Source of the DNA: Oscillospiraceae bacterium
Lineage (GTDB): Bacteria; Bacillota; Clostridia; Oscillospirales; Oscillospiraceae
Length of the DNA: 64,000 bases
Direction: 5' to 3'
Assembly: GCA_017397835.1 (NCBI GenBank)
Contig: JAFQHV010000018.1
Span: 19,682 to 83,681, forward strand
In this document: positions 25,541-33,463 of the stretch, one piece after another
Layout of the letters: every line of letters begins with the position of its first letter
Numbering within the stretch: position 1 is the stretch's first letter
The notes under the pieces: generated by a model
What the model was told of the DNA's origin: nothing
The model's input: the letters and a program-made list of their open reading frames with translations, nothing else
The model's database searches: none
Translations under genes and position numbers: made by a program

Positions 25541-26716
25541 ATGATCGATATTCAGATTTTAGAGAAGCTGAACGCCCCCACGGCGCAGGAGCGGCTTGAT
25601 AACCTGAAGGCAATTCTGCCTACCACCCAGTTCCCGCCTGAGGTGCCGCAGTACATCAATAACCACATCCATACGACGTATTCCTTCTCGCCCTATTCTC
25701 CTACCGCGGCGGTCTATGCCGCCCGGATGGAGGGCCTGTGCACCGCCGGTATCATTGACCACGATTCCATCGCCGGTGCCCGGGAGTTTTTGGCGGCGGC
25801 CGAGATCATCGGCATGCCCGTCACCATCGGTATGGAGTGCCGTATTTCCATGGACGGAACCCGTTTGGAGGGCCGCCGCACCAACAACCCCGATCAAGTG
25901 GGTGTCAGCTACATGACCATTCAAGGTGTGCCACACCACCAGATCGACCGGCTGGATGCGTTCTTCCGCCCCTATCGTGAGGCCCGCAACCGCCGCAACC
26001 GGCTGATGATCGAGCGTATCAACGCCATGCTGCCCGAACTGGCGCTGGATTTTGACCAGGACGTGCTGCCCCTGTCCCTGGGACATGAGGGCGGCGGCGT
26101 GACCGAGCGGCACCTGATGTACGCCCTGGCCATCAAGCTGACCCGGCAGGTGGGCAGAGGTCAGGCTATGGTGGATAAGCTTGCTGATATGGGGCTTACC
26201 CTGTCTGATAAACAGAAGGCCCAAATGGTGGATATGGAGTACCCCTTCTATGAGTACGACCTGTTGGGTATTCTGAAGGGCGCCTTTGTTCCCGCTATCT
26301 ATATTGATGCCACCGATGAGTGCCCCAAGCTGTCTGACGTGGTGGCGCTGTGCGAGGAAGTGGACGCCACCCTCTGCTACGCCTATTTGGGTGACGTGGG
26401 CAACAGCGTGACCGGTGACAAGAAGGCCCAGAAGTTTGAGGACGACTATTTGGAGGACGTATTCCTGTGTCTGCAGGAGGAGGGGGTCAGGGCGGTGACC
26501 TATATGCCCACCCGAAACACCCCCGAGCAGCTGGAACGCCTGCGCGGCCTGTGCGACGAGTACGGTATGTTCCAGATCTCCGGTGAGGATATCAATTCTC
26601 CCCGTCAGGGTTTCATCATCCGTGCGATGGAAAATCCGTTGTTTGCAAACCTCATTGATGCCACGTGGAAGCTCATTGAACATGAGCGCAGCTGGCTGAA
26701 GAAGTGTCCCTGCTAA
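25541..26716 (+). CDS. PHP-domain metal-dependent phosphoesterase
   Basis: The 391-residue PHP protein has the metal-ligand motifs NNHIHTTYSFSPYSP (about 40-54), IIDHDSIAGAREF (about 72-84) and GMECRISMDG (about 97), the order expected for the N-terminal PHP fold. A late SGEDINSPRQGF region supplies the distal ligands. PHP enzymes hydrolyse phosphoesters in small metabolites, nucleotides or polymerase proofreading; this free-standing form is a small-molecule type. It is the last gene of the rhaB-SDR operon, so a sugar-phosphate substrate is possible but not demonstrated. Confidence 0.82.
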   Translation: MIDIQILEKLNAPTAQERLDNLKAILPTTQFPPEVPQYINNHIHTTYSFSPYSPTAAVYAARMEGLCTAGIIDHDSIAGAREFLAAAEIIGMPVTIGMECRISMDGTRLEGRRTNNPDQVGVSYMTIQGVPHHQIDRLDAFFRPYREARNRRNRLMIERINAMLPELALDFDQDVLPLSLGHEGGGVTERHLMYALAIKLTRQVGRGQAMVDKLADMGLTLSDKQKAQMVDMEYPFYEYDLLGILKGAFVPAIYIDATDECPKLSDVVALCEEVDATLCYAYLGDVGNSVTGDKKAQKFEDDYLEDVFLCLQEEGVRAVTYMPTRNTPEQLERLRGLCDEYGMFQISGEDINSPRQGFIIRAMENPLFANLIDATWKLIEHERSWLKKCPC

Positions 26717-26727
26717 TCGAAGAATTG

Positions 26728-26768
26728 AAAAGAGGACGGATACGGGTTCGTATCCGTCCTCTTTTTTT
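26728..26768. terminator. Bidirectional terminator between PHP gene and phosphodiesterase gene
   Basis: AAAAGAGGACGGATAC pairs perfectly with its complement around a six-base loop and is followed by seven Ts on the plus strand. Confidence 0.93.
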
Positions 26769-26770
26769 GT

Positions 26771-27229
26771 TCAAACGTGGGCAAGGCGGCACAGGGGTAT
26801 TTGGCCGGGGGTCAGGACCGCGTAGGTTCCGCTGTCCCGGATGCTGCCGGGGTTGACCACCCACAGACCGTCCTCTTCCTGCTGACAGCAGGGAGTATGA
26901 GTGTGACCGAAGAGCACCACATCGGCCTGACACTGCCGGGCGGCGTGGATGGCGGCATGATAGCCGCTTTTGACGTTCCAAATGTGTCCGTGGGACATGA
27001 GGACTTTGACGGTTTCGTAGGTCGCCAACCGCTGCAGCGGCGCGGTGGGGAAACCGTCGCAATTGCCGGGGACTCCGGCCACGGGCAGGTTGGGGTACTC
27101 TTGCCCAAGCAGCTGTGCGTCACGCTCCAAATCACCCAAATGGATGACGTAGTCGGGGCACTCTAGTTCGACAGCCTGGCGCATACCGCTCAGTGCGCGG
27201 TGGGAATCGGAAAAAACCAATACTTTCAT
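26771..27229 (-). CDS. YfcE/MJ0936-type metallophosphoesterase
   Basis: The 152-residue calcineurin-like phosphoesterase has the five standard metal motifs: FSDSHRA (D8, H10), HLGDLERD, GVPGNCD, MSHGHIW and VLFGHTHTP. Small proteins of this type hydrolyse phosphodiesters in the cytoplasm in vitro; the physiological substrate is generally unknown. It is monocistronic, transcribed towards the shared terminator. The divergent neighbour is a small-gene operon of unknown role. Confidence 0.93.
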   Translation of the reverse strand: MKVLVFSDSHRALSGMRQAVELECPDYVIHLGDLERDAQLLGQEYPNLPVAGVPGNCDGFPTAPLQRLATYETVKVLMSHGHIWNVKSGYHAAIHAARQCQADVVLFGHTHTPCCQQEEDGLWVVNPGSIRDSGTYAVLTPGQIPLCRLAHV

Positions 27230-27282
27230 CAGGTAACCTCCGGGTCAAATGGGCATATACTGTGGTGAGCAGGAATGGGGGG

Positions 27283-27552
27283 ATGAAAATGAAGAATATG
27301 CCGCAGGATATGGGACAGATGGCAAAGCTGCTGGGCAGCAGCGGTGCGGTCAGGCAGCTGCTGCAGAGTGAGGACACCAAACGCATGATGCAGCTGCTGC
27401 AGAGCCGTGGCAGCGTGCAGAACGCGGCGCAGGCCGCCGCGAAAGGGGACAGCGCCCAGCTTATGAGCATGATGCAGCAGTTGATGAGCACCCCCGAGGG
27501 GGCACAGCTGGTGGAACGCATCACAAAGAAGGCGCAGGAAAACGGACTGTAA
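27283..27552 (+). CDS. Small helical protein of unknown function (operon gene 1)
   Basis: I do not recognise the family. The 89 residues are predicted helical and strikingly Met/Gln-rich (MMQLLQS, LMSMMQQLMSTPEG), with no signal peptide or membrane segment. The start is ambiguous: ATG 27283 pairs with AGGA eight bases upstream, while ATG 27289 pairs with the GGGGGG run. Gene 2 begins 15 bases downstream and gene 3 overlaps gene 2, so the three form one transcript. Short GS-containing repeats at LLGSSGAVRQLLQSED resemble the pattern in gene 2 (AILGDKNAMGQIMALARS), hinting at related helical hairpins. Confidence 0.7.
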   Translation: MKMKNMPQDMGQMAKLLGSSGAVRQLLQSEDTKRMMQLLQSRGSVQNAAQAAAKGDSAQLMSMMQQLMSTPEGAQLVERITKKAQENGL

Positions 27553-27567
27553 CGGGAGGTGAGCCCC

Positions 27568-27987
27568 ATGAGCGAAGGGTTTGAGGAAAAACTCAATGCG
27601 ATCCTTGGTGACAAGAACGCCATGGGGCAGATCATGGCCTTGGCCCGGTCTCTGTCCGGGTCGGAGCAGCCGGGGGAAAAAGCGGAGGGGGAGCAGGCGG
27701 AGTTTGTTCCAGTGGAGGAGTGCACGACCTGCGAAGAGCCGACGATCGATTTCGGAACGGTGCTGAACTCGGTCGACCCCGCCATGCTGCAGCTTGGTAT
27801 GCGCCTGATGCAGGAGTATAACCGCAGCGATGACGATGCCGCAGCACTGCTGACCGCTCTGCGCCCGTTTGTCAGGCCGGAACGATATGCAAGGCTCGAT
27901 AAAGCGACCCGCGCCGCACGGCTTTCCCGTGTGGTGCGGGTGCTGCTGGATATGTTCAGACAAAGTCGAGGTGCGGACGATGTATAA
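27568..27987 (+). CDS. Small acidic protein of unknown function (operon gene 2)
   Basis: The 139-residue protein is not recognised. Visible parts are an N-terminal amphipathic helix (EEKLNAILGDKNAMGQIMAL), an acidic linker with a CTTCEE pair of cysteines (about 52-57) and a basic C-terminal helical bundle (LRPFVRPERYARLDKATRAA). There are no membrane segments. SD GGGAGG is eight bases before the ATG. Its end overlaps the start of gene 3 by eight bases, indicating coupled translation. Confidence 0.7.
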   Translation: MSEGFEEKLNAILGDKNAMGQIMALARSLSGSEQPGEKAEGEQAEFVPVEECTTCEEPTIDFGTVLNSVDPAMLQLGMRLMQEYNRSDDDAAALLTALRPFVRPERYARLDKATRAARLSRVVRVLLDMFRQSRGADDV

Positions 27988-28309
27988 TCGTTACATACCG
28001 GCAAGTCAGCAGCCGCAGCCGGACGGGACCCGGACAAAACAGTCGTATAGCGAGTCGGGATGGAAGTCCCGGCTTGGACAACCGTGGTTCCAGCAGTTGA
28101 GCCAGTCGCTGCATCTGTTTGGTGGTGCGTCAAAAAATGCCGGCATTGCCGGCATTTTGAAAGGATTTGGACTGGACGATCTGGACAGCGGTGATGTACT
28201 GTTGCTGCTGATCCTTTTGTTGGTTTTTCTGGAAGGGGATAACACAGAGCTGGTCATCACGTTGGGATTGATGCTGCTGCTTGAGGGCACAGAAGATCAG
28301 AACGAGTGA
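27980..28309 (+). CDS. Small membrane protein of unknown function (operon gene 3)
   Basis: Of 109 residues, the first 60 are polar and Gly/Ser/Gln-rich. The last 45 contain a leucine-rich segment that probably enters the membrane twice, DVLLLLILLLVFLEG and VITLGLMLLLEG, separated by an acidic turn. The family is not recognised. It overlaps gene 2 by eight bases, and its 3' end overlaps the convergent gene at 28297 by 13 bases, leaving no room for a terminator. Co-location of a membrane protein with two small helical proteins suggests a membrane-associated complex, purely by inference. Confidence 0.68.
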   Translation: MYNRYIPASQQPQPDGTRTKQSYSESGWKSRLGQPWFQQLSQSLHLFGGASKNAGIAGILKGFGLDDLDSGDVLLLLILLLVFLEGDNTELVITLGLMLLLEGTEDQNE

Positions 28310-29043
28310 AGCACCGTGCCGTCCGGAAGAGCGAACTTGACATTGGGGGGGCAAGGGGTGGTGATAGGGTAGGTGGCGTTGACGGACAGCACCACCTGCT
28401 CATCCTTGACCGTTTCGGCGGCGACCAGCAGACCGCTGGAAACGCTGACCCAATATCGCTCCAAATAACCGAGTTCATCCACGCCGGTTTCTGCGTAGAT
28501 GCAGGGGTGTTCACCATAGCTGCCATAACCTGCGTTTTGGATGCGATCAGCCGGCAGAGCCAAAATATCTTCGTAAGTTGGAATACGTTGGGCCAGATCG
28601 GCATTCAACGAGTTGTCCGGCGCCGTGAGGTAGGTGGAGCTGCCGGCGTACCAGTAATAAAGCGTGGAACCGTCGGACAGACTGTACCGCACTGAACCGG
28701 AGGGCAGGATCGCGCGGGTGTAGGTATACCCACTGTCCACCCAGGTTTGGGCAGAGGAAACCGAGGAACCGCCGTCCCAGTTCGTCTGGACGGTCAGTGT
28801 GCGATAATAGCTCTCCTCGCGATGTAAAGAGGCGATAACCGCCTGGACGGTATCTGCCGTGACTTCAACACGCTGAGAGTGTGAGTTCTCTGGCGGATCG
28901 ACACTTGTGTCTGCTTCAAGGGAAGGCAAGGAGACCCCGGCAGTTCGGGCAGAATAGATGCTGTAAGAAAAGCTGCCGAATATGGCCAGCAATACGATCA
29001 ACGCGATCAGTATCGCCACACGGGTGCGTTTATTCTGTTCCAA
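28297..29043 (-). CDS. Membrane-anchored extracytoplasmic protein of unknown function
   Basis: The 248-residue protein has one N-terminal membrane anchor (VAILIALIVLLAIFGSFSY, about 9-27) followed by an exported beta-rich domain. It contains repeated Ser/Thr/Tyr-rich strands (SGYTYTRAILPSGSVRYSL) and ends with VKFALPDGTVLHSF. The general look is that of small LolA/outer-leaflet-like sensor or sporulation proteins, but I cannot assign a family. Start: TTG at 29043 has GGAGG at an eight-base spacing, whereas the upstream in-frame GTG lies within that SD. It is the last gene of the trpS-wecA-wecB run. Confidence 0.7.
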   Translation of the reverse strand: MEQNKRTRVAILIALIVLLAIFGSFSYSIYSARTAGVSLPSLEADTSVDPPENSHSQRVEVTADTVQAVIASLHREESYYRTLTVQTNWDGGSSVSSAQTWVDSGYTYTRAILPSGSVRYSLSDGSTLYYWYAGSSTYLTAPDNSLNADLAQRIPTYEDILALPADRIQNAGYGSYGEHPCIYAETGVDELGYLERYWVSVSSGLLVAAETVKDEQVVLSVNATYPITTPCPPNVKFALPDGTVLHSF

Positions 29044-29076
29044 GAGGGTCACCTCCTTGATGGCAAGCGAAGTTGA

Positions 29077-30225
29077 TCAGGGGTTGAACGGATCAGGAGC
29101 GTTATCACGCAGACCGAAGTGCCACAGAATGGCATCCACCGTACGGCGGCAGGCCTGTCCGTCGCCGTAGGGGTTGACCGCATGCGCCATGCGGTTGTAG
29201 GCATCGGAGTCGGACAGCAGGGTGGAGGCCATGGAGAAGATATCCTCTTCCTCCACACCGGCCAGCTGGACCGTGCCGGCAGCAACCGCTTCGGGCCGCT
29301 CGGTCTCGCGGCGCAGGACAAGCACAGGCTTGCCCAAAGCGGGCGCCTCCTCCTGCAGGCCGCCGGAGTCGGTCATGACCAAATGGCAGCGAGCCATCAG
29401 GTTGTGCATCTCGTCCACACCAATGGGGTCAATCAGGTGAATGCGTTCGTGACCGCCAAGGTATTGCTTGGCGGCCTGCTGGACCACAGGGGACAGGTGG
29501 ACGGGATAGACAAGCTCCACCTGGGGGAAGGCATCGGCAATGCGGCGCAGGGCGGTCATGATGTTGGTCATGGGCTGACCGTAGTTTTCGCGGCGGTGGC
29601 AGGTGACCAAAATGACCTTTTGATTGACATAGTCCAACTCGTTCAGCACTTTAGTTGTAAAGGTGTAGTCCTTGCGTACCGTTGTCTGCAAAGCGTCGAT
29701 AACGGTATTGCCGGTTAGGAACACACCGTTTGTGATATTCTCCCGGGCCAAATTGTCGCGGTTGGCCACGGTGGGGCAGAAGTGCAGGTCGGCAATGCAG
29801 CCAACCATCTTGCGATTCATTTCCTCGGGGAAGGGAGACCACTTGTCGTAGGTGCGCAGACCGGCCTCTACGTGGCCCACGGGGATTTGGTGGTAAAAGG
29901 CGGCCAGGGCGCCGGCAAAGGTGGTGGAGGTGTCGCCGTGGACGAGAATGAGGTCCGGCTTGACCTGCTGCAACACTTCGTCCATACCCAGCAGGGTTTT
30001 GGACGTAATGGTGGACAGCGTTTGCTTGGGCTGCATGATGTTCAGATCATAGTCCGGCTTCCGGCCGAAAATATCAAGAACGGAGTCCAGCATTTCGCGG
30101 TGCTGGGCGGTGACACAGCACAGGCTGTTGATTTCGGGACGACGGTCCAGCTCCTGAACCAGGGGACACATTTTGATCGCTTCGGGTCGGGTGCCGAAGA
30201 TAGTCATAACAGTGATTTGCTTCAT
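29077..30225 (-). CDS. wecB: UDP-N-acetylglucosamine 2-epimerase (non-hydrolysing)
   Basis: The 382-residue GT-B-fold enzyme carries TIFGTRPEAIKMCPLV (about 8-23), HGDTSTTFAGALAAFY (about 95), GHVEAGLRT (about 115) and TDSGGLQEEAPALGKPVLVL (about 285). All are hallmarks of WecB/MnaA. It makes UDP-ManNAc from UDP-GlcNAc for teichoic-acid linkage units or surface polysaccharide. Its ATG overlaps the wecA stop (ATGA), coupling the two enzymes that start cell-surface glycopolymer synthesis. Confidence 0.96.
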   Translation of the reverse strand: MKQITVMTIFGTRPEAIKMCPLVQELDRRPEINSLCCVTAQHREMLDSVLDIFGRKPDYDLNIMQPKQTLSTITSKTLLGMDEVLQQVKPDLILVHGDTSTTFAGALAAFYHQIPVGHVEAGLRTYDKWSPFPEEMNRKMVGCIADLHFCPTVANRDNLARENITNGVFLTGNTVIDALQTTVRKDYTFTTKVLNELDYVNQKVILVTCHRRENYGQPMTNIMTALRRIADAFPQVELVYPVHLSPVVQQAAKQYLGGHERIHLIDPIGVDEMHNLMARCHLVMTDSGGLQEEAPALGKPVLVLRRETERPEAVAAGTVQLAGVEEEDIFSMASTLLSDSDAYNRMAHAVNPYGDGQACRRTVDAILWHFGLRDNAPDPFNP

Positions 30226-31322
30226 TTGTCAGATCGATCCTCCTCGCCAAAGAATGGTTCGTTGCCGTGACTTGCGGAAGCATTTTTGCGGTGAGTGAAC
30301 AAGCGCCAGCCCACGGCGCCGGCTACACAGAGAGCCAGCAGGAACATCATGGCGCGCAGTTCGCCGCTGGTGGTCAGCACCACGGCGGACAGGCCTAAAA
30401 TGGCGCTGATGACGTACAGGACGGCCACCGCCTGCTTCTGAGAGAAGCCCATGTCGATCAGCTTGTGATGGACGTGGCTGCGGTCGGGGGCCATGGGGGA
30501 CTGACCGTGGGACACCCGGCGTACGATGGCGGAACAGGTGTCGAACAGGGGCAGGCCCAACATCAGGAAAGGAACGGCAAAGGAAATGATGTTGTACAGC
30601 TTGAACAGGCCGTTGATAGAGGTGACCGCCATGACGAAGCCGAGGAAAGTGGAGCCGGTGTCACCCATGAAGATTTTGGCCGGGTTGGTATTGTAGGGCA
30701 GAAAGCCAAGGCAGGCGCCGGCTAGAGCGGCCATGATGATGGCCACGTCGGGTTCGGCCACGCACAGAGCAATGACCAACATGGTCAGAGCGCTGATGGA
30801 GGAAACGCCGCAGGCAAGACCGTCCAGTCCGTCGATGAGGTTGACGGCGTTGGTGATGGCGACGATCCAAATCACGGTGACGGGAATGGACCAAGCGCCA
30901 AGCTCCCAAATGGGGTCGGAACTGAATACGTTTGGGTTGGACAGAATGGTGATGCGGTTACCGGCGGCAACCACGACCAGTGCGGCAAGGATCTGCACGG
31001 CAAATTTCAACTTGGCGCTCAGGGCGTAAATATCGTCAAAGATACCCAGCACGACGATGATGACGCTGCCCAGCAGCAGACCGCGCATTTGAGTTTCGGC
31101 GGGGATACAGATGATAACGCTGAGCAGGAACCCGAAAAAAATGGCCAAACCGCCCATACGGGGGATGGGGTGCTTGTGCATACGGCGGTTATCCTTTGGC
31201 ACGTCTACTGCGCCGACCTTAAACGCAAGGTCCTTGACCACCGGTGTGGTCACGTATGCGATCAAAAGTGCAATGACCAGTGCGGCGAGCACCCATTTGA
31301 TCGTTTGCATATCAACTTGCAT
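30222..31322 (-). CDS. wecA: Undecaprenyl-phosphate GlcNAc-1-phosphate transferase (TagO/WecA, MraY family)
   Basis: This 366-residue polytopic protein has about ten to eleven membrane segments and the polyprenyl-phosphate sugar-1-P transferase motifs: RMHKHPIPRMGGLAIFFG (about 48), FDDIYALSAKLKF (about 96), NAVNLIDGLDGLACG (about 160), FMGDTGSTFLGF (about 220) and DRSHVHHKLIDMG (about 290). It transfers GlcNAc-1-P to undecaprenyl phosphate at the inner leaflet. The C-terminal tail is cytoplasmic and charged. It follows trpS by 35 bases with no terminator between. Confidence 0.95.
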   Translation of the reverse strand: MQVDMQTIKWVLAALVIALLIAYVTTPVVKDLAFKVGAVDVPKDNRRMHKHPIPRMGGLAIFFGFLLSVIICIPAETQMRGLLLGSVIIVVLGIFDDIYALSAKLKFAVQILAALVVVAAGNRITILSNPNVFSSDPIWELGAWSIPVTVIWIVAITNAVNLIDGLDGLACGVSSISALTMLVIALCVAEPDVAIIMAALAGACLGFLPYNTNPAKIFMGDTGSTFLGFVMAVTSINGLFKLYNIISFAVPFLMLGLPLFDTCSAIVRRVSHGQSPMAPDRSHVHHKLIDMGFSQKQAVAVLYVISAILGLSAVVLTTSGELRAMMFLLALCVAGAVGWRLFTHRKNASASHGNEPFFGEEDRSDK

Positions 31323-31357
31323 GGCAACTATCTCCTTTTGTACCGCTTACCAGTGGA

Positions 31358-32356
31358 TCAGCGGGCAACGAAGCCAATCTTTTTGTATACCTTGCGCAGG
31401 GTCTTGGTGGCAACGTAGGATGCCTTTTCCGCGCCGGTTTTATACACGCTTTCCAAATAAGCCTTGTCGGCCAAGATGCGGGTGGCCTCTTCCCGGATGG
31501 GGCGCAGGCACTCCACGACCGCGTCGCCCACGGCAGGCTTGAACTTACCGTAACCGCAGCCGGCGAACTCGGATTCGATCTCGGCATAGCTCTTGCCGGT
31601 GATGGCGGAGTAGATGCTCATCAGATTGGCCACGCCGGGTTTGTTGGCGGGGTCAAAGCGCACGCAGTTCTCGGTATCGCTGTCGGTAATGGCGCGCTTG
31701 AACTTGCGCTGGATATCCTCCGGCTTTTCCATCATGAAGATGCAGCCCTCGGGAATGGATTTGCTCATCTTGCTGTCCGGGGCGTTCAGGCTCATGACAC
31801 GGGCGCCGGTCTTGGGGATATAGGGCTCGGGGATCTTGAACACGTCGCCGTACACGTGGTTGAAGCGCTGAGCGATGTCGCGGGTCAGCTCACAGTGCTG
31901 CTTCTGATCCTCGCCCACGGGGATGAAATCCGGCTGGTAGAGCAGGATATCGGCGGCCATGAGGGAGGGGTAGGCGAACAGACCGGCGTTGATGTTGTCC
32001 TGATGCTTGGCGGACTTGTCCTTGAACTGGGTCATGCGGGACAGCTCACCGAACATGGTGTAGCACTGCAGCACCCAGCCCAGCTCGGCATGCTGAGGCA
32101 CGTGGGACTGGATGAACAGGGTGTTCTTCTCCGGGTCCAGACCGCAGGCGATATACAGAGCAAGCTGCTCCAGAGAGCGGCGGCGCAGGTCGGCGGGAGT
32201 CTGACGCACGGTGATGGTGTGCATATCGGCCATGAAGTAGTAATTATCAAATTCTTCCGTCCGCTCCACCCAGTTCTTGATGGCACCGAGGTAGTTGCCA
32301 AGGTGCAGGTCGCCGCTGGGCTGGATGCCGGACAGCATGACTTTCTTTTCGTCCAT
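31358..32356 (-). CDS. trpS: Tryptophanyl-tRNA synthetase
   Basis: The 332-residue class I synthetase shows the HIGH-type sequence PSGDLHLGNYLGAI (about 12-25) and the KMSKS-type SKMSKSIPEG (about 200). Length is typical of bacterial TrpS. It charges tRNA-Trp. The ATG at 32356 follows AAAGGAG; the longer in-frame extension to 32401 lacks support. The leader is too short for a T-box. It is the promoter-proximal gene of trpS-wecA-wecB-28297. Confidence 0.96.
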   Translation of the reverse strand: MDEKKVMLSGIQPSGDLHLGNYLGAIKNWVERTEEFDNYYFMADMHTITVRQTPADLRRRSLEQLALYIACGLDPEKNTLFIQSHVPQHAELGWVLQCYTMFGELSRMTQFKDKSAKHQDNINAGLFAYPSLMAADILLYQPDFIPVGEDQKQHCELTRDIAQRFNHVYGDVFKIPEPYIPKTGARVMSLNAPDSKMSKSIPEGCIFMMEKPEDIQRKFKRAITDSDTENCVRFDPANKPGVANLMSIYSAITGKSYAEIESEFAGCGYGKFKPAVGDAVVECLRPIREEATRILADKAYLESVYKTGAEKASYVATKTLRKVYKKIGFVAR

Positions 32357-32475
32357 TGTGATGGCTCCTTTACAAGTGCGCAAGGGCACATATAATATCA
32401 AGATATTTTACCACGCAATGGATGCAAAGGCAACAGATTTATGATATAATACCTATAAATAAAAGGGGTGAGGAC

Positions 32476-32718
32476 TTGGAGTGGTACGTATATATCCTGC
32501 GCTGCGGGGACGGGACGCTGTACACCGGCAGTACGGATGACGTGGAAAAGCGGCTTGCGGCCCACCGGGCGGGTAAGGGGGCCAAATATACACGGGGCCG
32601 CGGCCCGCTGGAATTGGCCTATTTTGAGCAGTTGCCCGACAAGTCCGCCGCCCTGCGCAGGGAGTATGAGATCAAGCAGATGACCCGGCAGGAAAAATTG
32701 CGGCTGTGTCAGGGATGA
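32476..32718 (+). CDS. GIY-YIG domain protein (YhbQ/UPF0213 type)
   Basis: The 80-residue protein consists of a single GIY-YIG domain: WYVYILRCGDGTLYTGSTDD (about 3-22), with the catalytic Arg in VEKRLAAHRAGKGAKYTRGR and the metal-binding Glu in LRREYEIKQM. This is the small bacterial UPF0213/YhbQ type, with suspected structure-specific nuclease activity in DNA repair. Start: TTG at 32476 with SD GGGGTGAGGA; no ATG lies at a usable distance. A TATAAT at 32445-32450 may be its -10 element, but the -35 is poor. Confidence 0.88.
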   Translation: MEWYVYILRCGDGTLYTGSTDDVEKRLAAHRAGKGAKYTRGRGPLELAYFEQLPDKSAALRREYEIKQMTRQEKLRLCQG

Positions 32719-32801
32719 ATCCCGCAGCCGCGTCTGCTCTGTGCGGCCTGGCGGAGAATGGTAAACGAGCAAAACCAGCACAAGAAAGGGGAACGGAAAC
32801 G

Positions 32802-33401
32802 ATGAAAAAATATTTGTGCGGCCTTGTGGCCGCGGTGCTGTTGGCGAATACGGTATTTGCTGCCGGCCATAGCTGTCCTGCGGCGGCGATGCGCGACGTG
32901 GACGGCGACGCCTGGTACCACACGGCGGTGGACTGGGTGCTGTCCAATGGCGTGATGAGCGGTTTCAGCGCTGACAGCTTTGGCCCGGATGCCACGCTTA
33001 CCCGGGCGCAGGTGGTCCAGGTGCTTTACAACAAAGAGGGACAGCCTGCACTCAATGGTGCGGTGCACAGCTTTTCCGACGTGCCTGTCGATCAGTGGTA
33101 CAACAACGCTGTGACCTGGGCCAGTAGCCGTGGCATCGTCAGCGGCTACGGCGGCGGGGTATTCAAGCCCGACGATCCGGTGACACTGGAGCAGGTATTT
33201 GTTATCCTGTGGAACTATGAGGGCAATCCTCCGCTCACCGGAGATGCCGATGCCGTGGGGCCCCACTCGGAATGGGCGGGCAACGCCATCGGTTGGGCGC
33301 AGGCCATTGGATTGATGGACAATATGCCTTTTGATCGTGTTACCGACCCTGCCAGCCGCGCTCAGACGGCGCAAATGCTGATGAATTCCGCACGAAACTG
33401 A
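32802..33401 (+). CDS. Secreted protein made of S-layer homology (SLH) domains
   Basis: The 199-residue protein has a signal peptide (MKKYLCGLVAAVLLANTVFA), then three SLH-type repeats: DVDGDAWYHTAVDWVLSNG, DVPVDQWYNNAVTWASSRG and a weaker SEWAGNAIGWAQAIG. Each is followed by a MSGF/VSGY/MDN turn and TRAQ/TLEQ/SRAQ helix. SLH domains bind pyruvylated secondary cell-wall polymers. Nothing else is attached, so it may be a small wall-bound accessory protein. SD is GAAAGGGGAA. It is monocistronic, with a terminator. Confidence 0.9.
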   Translation: MKKYLCGLVAAVLLANTVFAAGHSCPAAAMRDVDGDAWYHTAVDWVLSNGVMSGFSADSFGPDATLTRAQVVQVLYNKEGQPALNGAVHSFSDVPVDQWYNNAVTWASSRGIVSGYGGGVFKPDDPVTLEQVFVILWNYEGNPPLTGDADAVGPHSEWAGNAIGWAQAIGLMDNMPFDRVTDPASRAQTAQMLMNSARN

Positions 33402-33411
33402 ATAAAACAAA

Positions 33412-33445
33412 GAGCCGCCGCAGGAAGTTTGTCCCGTGGCGGCTC
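33412..33445. terminator. Terminator between SLH gene and membrane protein gene
   Basis: GAGCCGCC pairs with GGCGGCTC around an 18-base partly structured loop, followed by CGTTTT. It lies between convergent genes. Confidence 0.65.
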
Positions 33446-33463
33446 CGTTTTCGTAATGCGGGG

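Noticed and set aside
32357-32475. T-box before trpS
   Set aside because: Leader too short and no specifier or antiterminator structure seen.
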